64,000 nucleotides of DNA from Bradyrhizobium diazoefficiens (lineage in GTDB: Bacteria > Pseudomonadota > Alphaproteobacteria > Rhizobiales > Xanthobacteraceae), in contig NZ_CP067101.1 in assembly GCF_016616425.1 (NCBI RefSeq), forward strand, positions 6,882,001-6,946,000. The letters run 5' to 3'. Of this stretch, positions 63,217 to 64,000 are shown one piece after another. Numbering within the stretch: position 1 is the first letter of the stretch; each line of letters begins with the position of its first letter. The notes under the pieces were generated by a model. That model had not been told where the DNA came from. It saw only the letters and a list, made by a program, of their open reading frames with translations, and made no database searches. Position numbers and translations under genes: made by a program.

Positions 63217-63804
63217 ATGACTGCTTTTCGGAAGCCACAGATCGCCCTCACCTCGAAAGCCGCTCCGTTCGCGATCCGCAACGAGCGTGCTGGCGACGTC
63301 GCGATGCGTGAAGCGCTGCTCGATGCCTGCTTTGGCGAAGACCGCCTTGGCCGCACCTGCCAGCGCCTGCGCGACGGACGCGCACCCGCTGCCGGCCTCG
63401 CGCTGGCCGCCGTGCGCGAGGGAAAACTCGTGGGTACCGTGCGGCTGTGGCACGTCAGCGCCGGAGGCAGGCCCGCTCTGGTCCTCGGACCGCTGGCGGT
63501 CGATCCTGCCTGCCGCGAGCTCGGGATCGGCGCCGCGCTGATGCATCAAGCGCTGGCCGCCGCCCGGGCGCGCGGGCATGCCGCCGTGATCCTGCTCGGC
63601 GATGCCCCCTATTACGCCCGCTTCGGCTTCTCGGCGGAGAAGACCGGCGCGCTGTCGCTGCCAGGCCCATTCGAACGCGACCGCCTGCTGGCAATCGAGT
63701 TCTCGGAAGGCGCGCTCGACGGTGCCGAAGGGATGATCGTGCCGACCGGCGCGGCCCTGCCCAAACGGAGGGCGGTTCGCGCCCTCCACGCGCACGCGGC
63801 GTAA
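63217..63804 (+). CDS. GNAT-family N-acetyltransferase
   Basis: A 195-residue acetyltransferase of the YhbS type. Acetyl-CoA-binding motif A is LGPLAVDPACRELGIGAALMHQAL, followed by GHAAVILLGDAPYYARFGF, the YhbS-like beta4-alpha4 stretch; the N-terminal RNERAGDVAMREALLDACFG is typical. It acetylates an amine; position after the decarboxylase makes a polyamine or related substrate worth testing, but the family does not show this. ATG start at 63217. Confidence 0.88.
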   Translation: MTAFRKPQIALTSKAAPFAIRNERAGDVAMREALLDACFGEDRLGRTCQRLRDGRAPAAGLALAAVREGKLVGTVRLWHVSAGGRPALVLGPLAVDPACRELGIGAALMHQALAAARARGHAAVILLGDAPYYARFGFSAEKTGALSLPGPFERDRLLAIEFSEGALDGAEGMIVPTGAALPKRRAVRALHAHAA

Positions 63805-63951
63805 GGGATTGCCATGATGGCGACAGCTGATGCCGCGTTGAGCGGCAACGCCCGGCCGCGCCTGCGCCGATCCCTGTCCTTTGGGGTTGCGTGAGCTCCG
63901 GAAACGCCCTTTAACCCCGCGAAATATCCCGCTTCAGTCGAGGTCCGAGAC

Positions 63952-64000
63952 ATGTCCCGTCGCCTGATTTCCACCGGCTCCCCCTTCGAGAAGACCGCCG
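63952..64000 (+). CDS. RidA-family protein, N-terminal fragment (runs off window)
   Basis: Sixteen codons visible from an ATG at 63952: MSRRLISTGSPFEKTA. This matches the opening of RidA/YjgF-type imine deaminases. The rest lies outside the window. The 147 bp before it has no gene. Confidence 0.6.
   Translation, partial: MSRRLISTGSPFEKTA

Overview
The window looks like a chromosomal segment of a Bradyrhizobium-type alphaproteobacterium (Nitrobacteraceae). The evidence is high GC and GC-rich third codon positions, a CpdR orthologue, a small heat-shock gene with a sigma32-like promoter and a ROSE-like 5' leader, a long speF-type leader before an ornithine/lysine decarboxylase, and many intergenic repeats of a kind I know from Bradyrhizobium genomes. 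I saw no phage, transposase, CRISPR array or plasmid function. It reads as core and catabolic chromosome broken up by non-coding repeats.

Layout. 1-3650: the start of a LysR gene divergent from an emrA-emrB-AhpD-like operon, with a 23-bp dyad between them. 3788-9551 (minus): D-amino-acid-type transaminase, a gltI-gltJ-gltK-gltL glutamate/aspartate importer with a strong hairpin after gltI, and an M20 peptidase. 9809-18581: a flavin monooxygenase, about 1 kb of composite repeat, then a TPP decarboxylase, a GFA-like protein, an old-yellow-enzyme reductase, an aldehyde dehydrogenase and an SDR, a plausible aromatic/aldehyde-processing neighbourhood. 18638-21408: small zinc-ribbon and membrane proteins, a decapitated binding-protein remnant and a haem-domain adenylate cyclase. 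21667-27933: a sulfatase divergent from a GntR regulator, followed by an ABC importer (binding protein and two permeases, no ATPase) and an AroE-like dehydrogenase. Two related operator-like sites lie between the sulfatase and the regulator, so this looks like one regulon.

27939-32543: ATC-hydrolase-like protein, DUF488 and DUF2945 proteins, tRNA-Val(GAC), cpdR, N-formylglutamate amidohydrolase with a sigma54-like promoter, a strong candidate small RNA on the minus strand, and hisN. 32921-41510: LysR/TauE pair with a dyad operator, LysE exporter, a second adenylate cyclase (TolB-like plus TPR), a large membrane-anchored di-haem protein related to RoxA/cytochrome c peroxidase with an unusual N-terminal domain, and an alpha/beta hydrolase. 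41583-42635: hsp20 with sigma32 promoter, thermometer and terminator, converging on a frameshifted small secreted protein.

43130-49471: gltB and gltD, glutamate synthase, separated by a repeat. 49630-56905: outer-membrane barrel protein, kdsD, an NfeD/SPFH pair, an ABC_sub_bind lipoprotein-like binding protein, hemH and a MAPEG protein. 57078-60876: M3 oligopeptidase, DUF1007 and a NicO-type Ni/Co exporter in one overlapping operon. 61015-64000: small membrane protein, the decarboxylase with its long structured leader, a GNAT acetyltransferase and the start of a RidA-family gene. All functional names come from reading the sequence and family knowledge; no searches were run.
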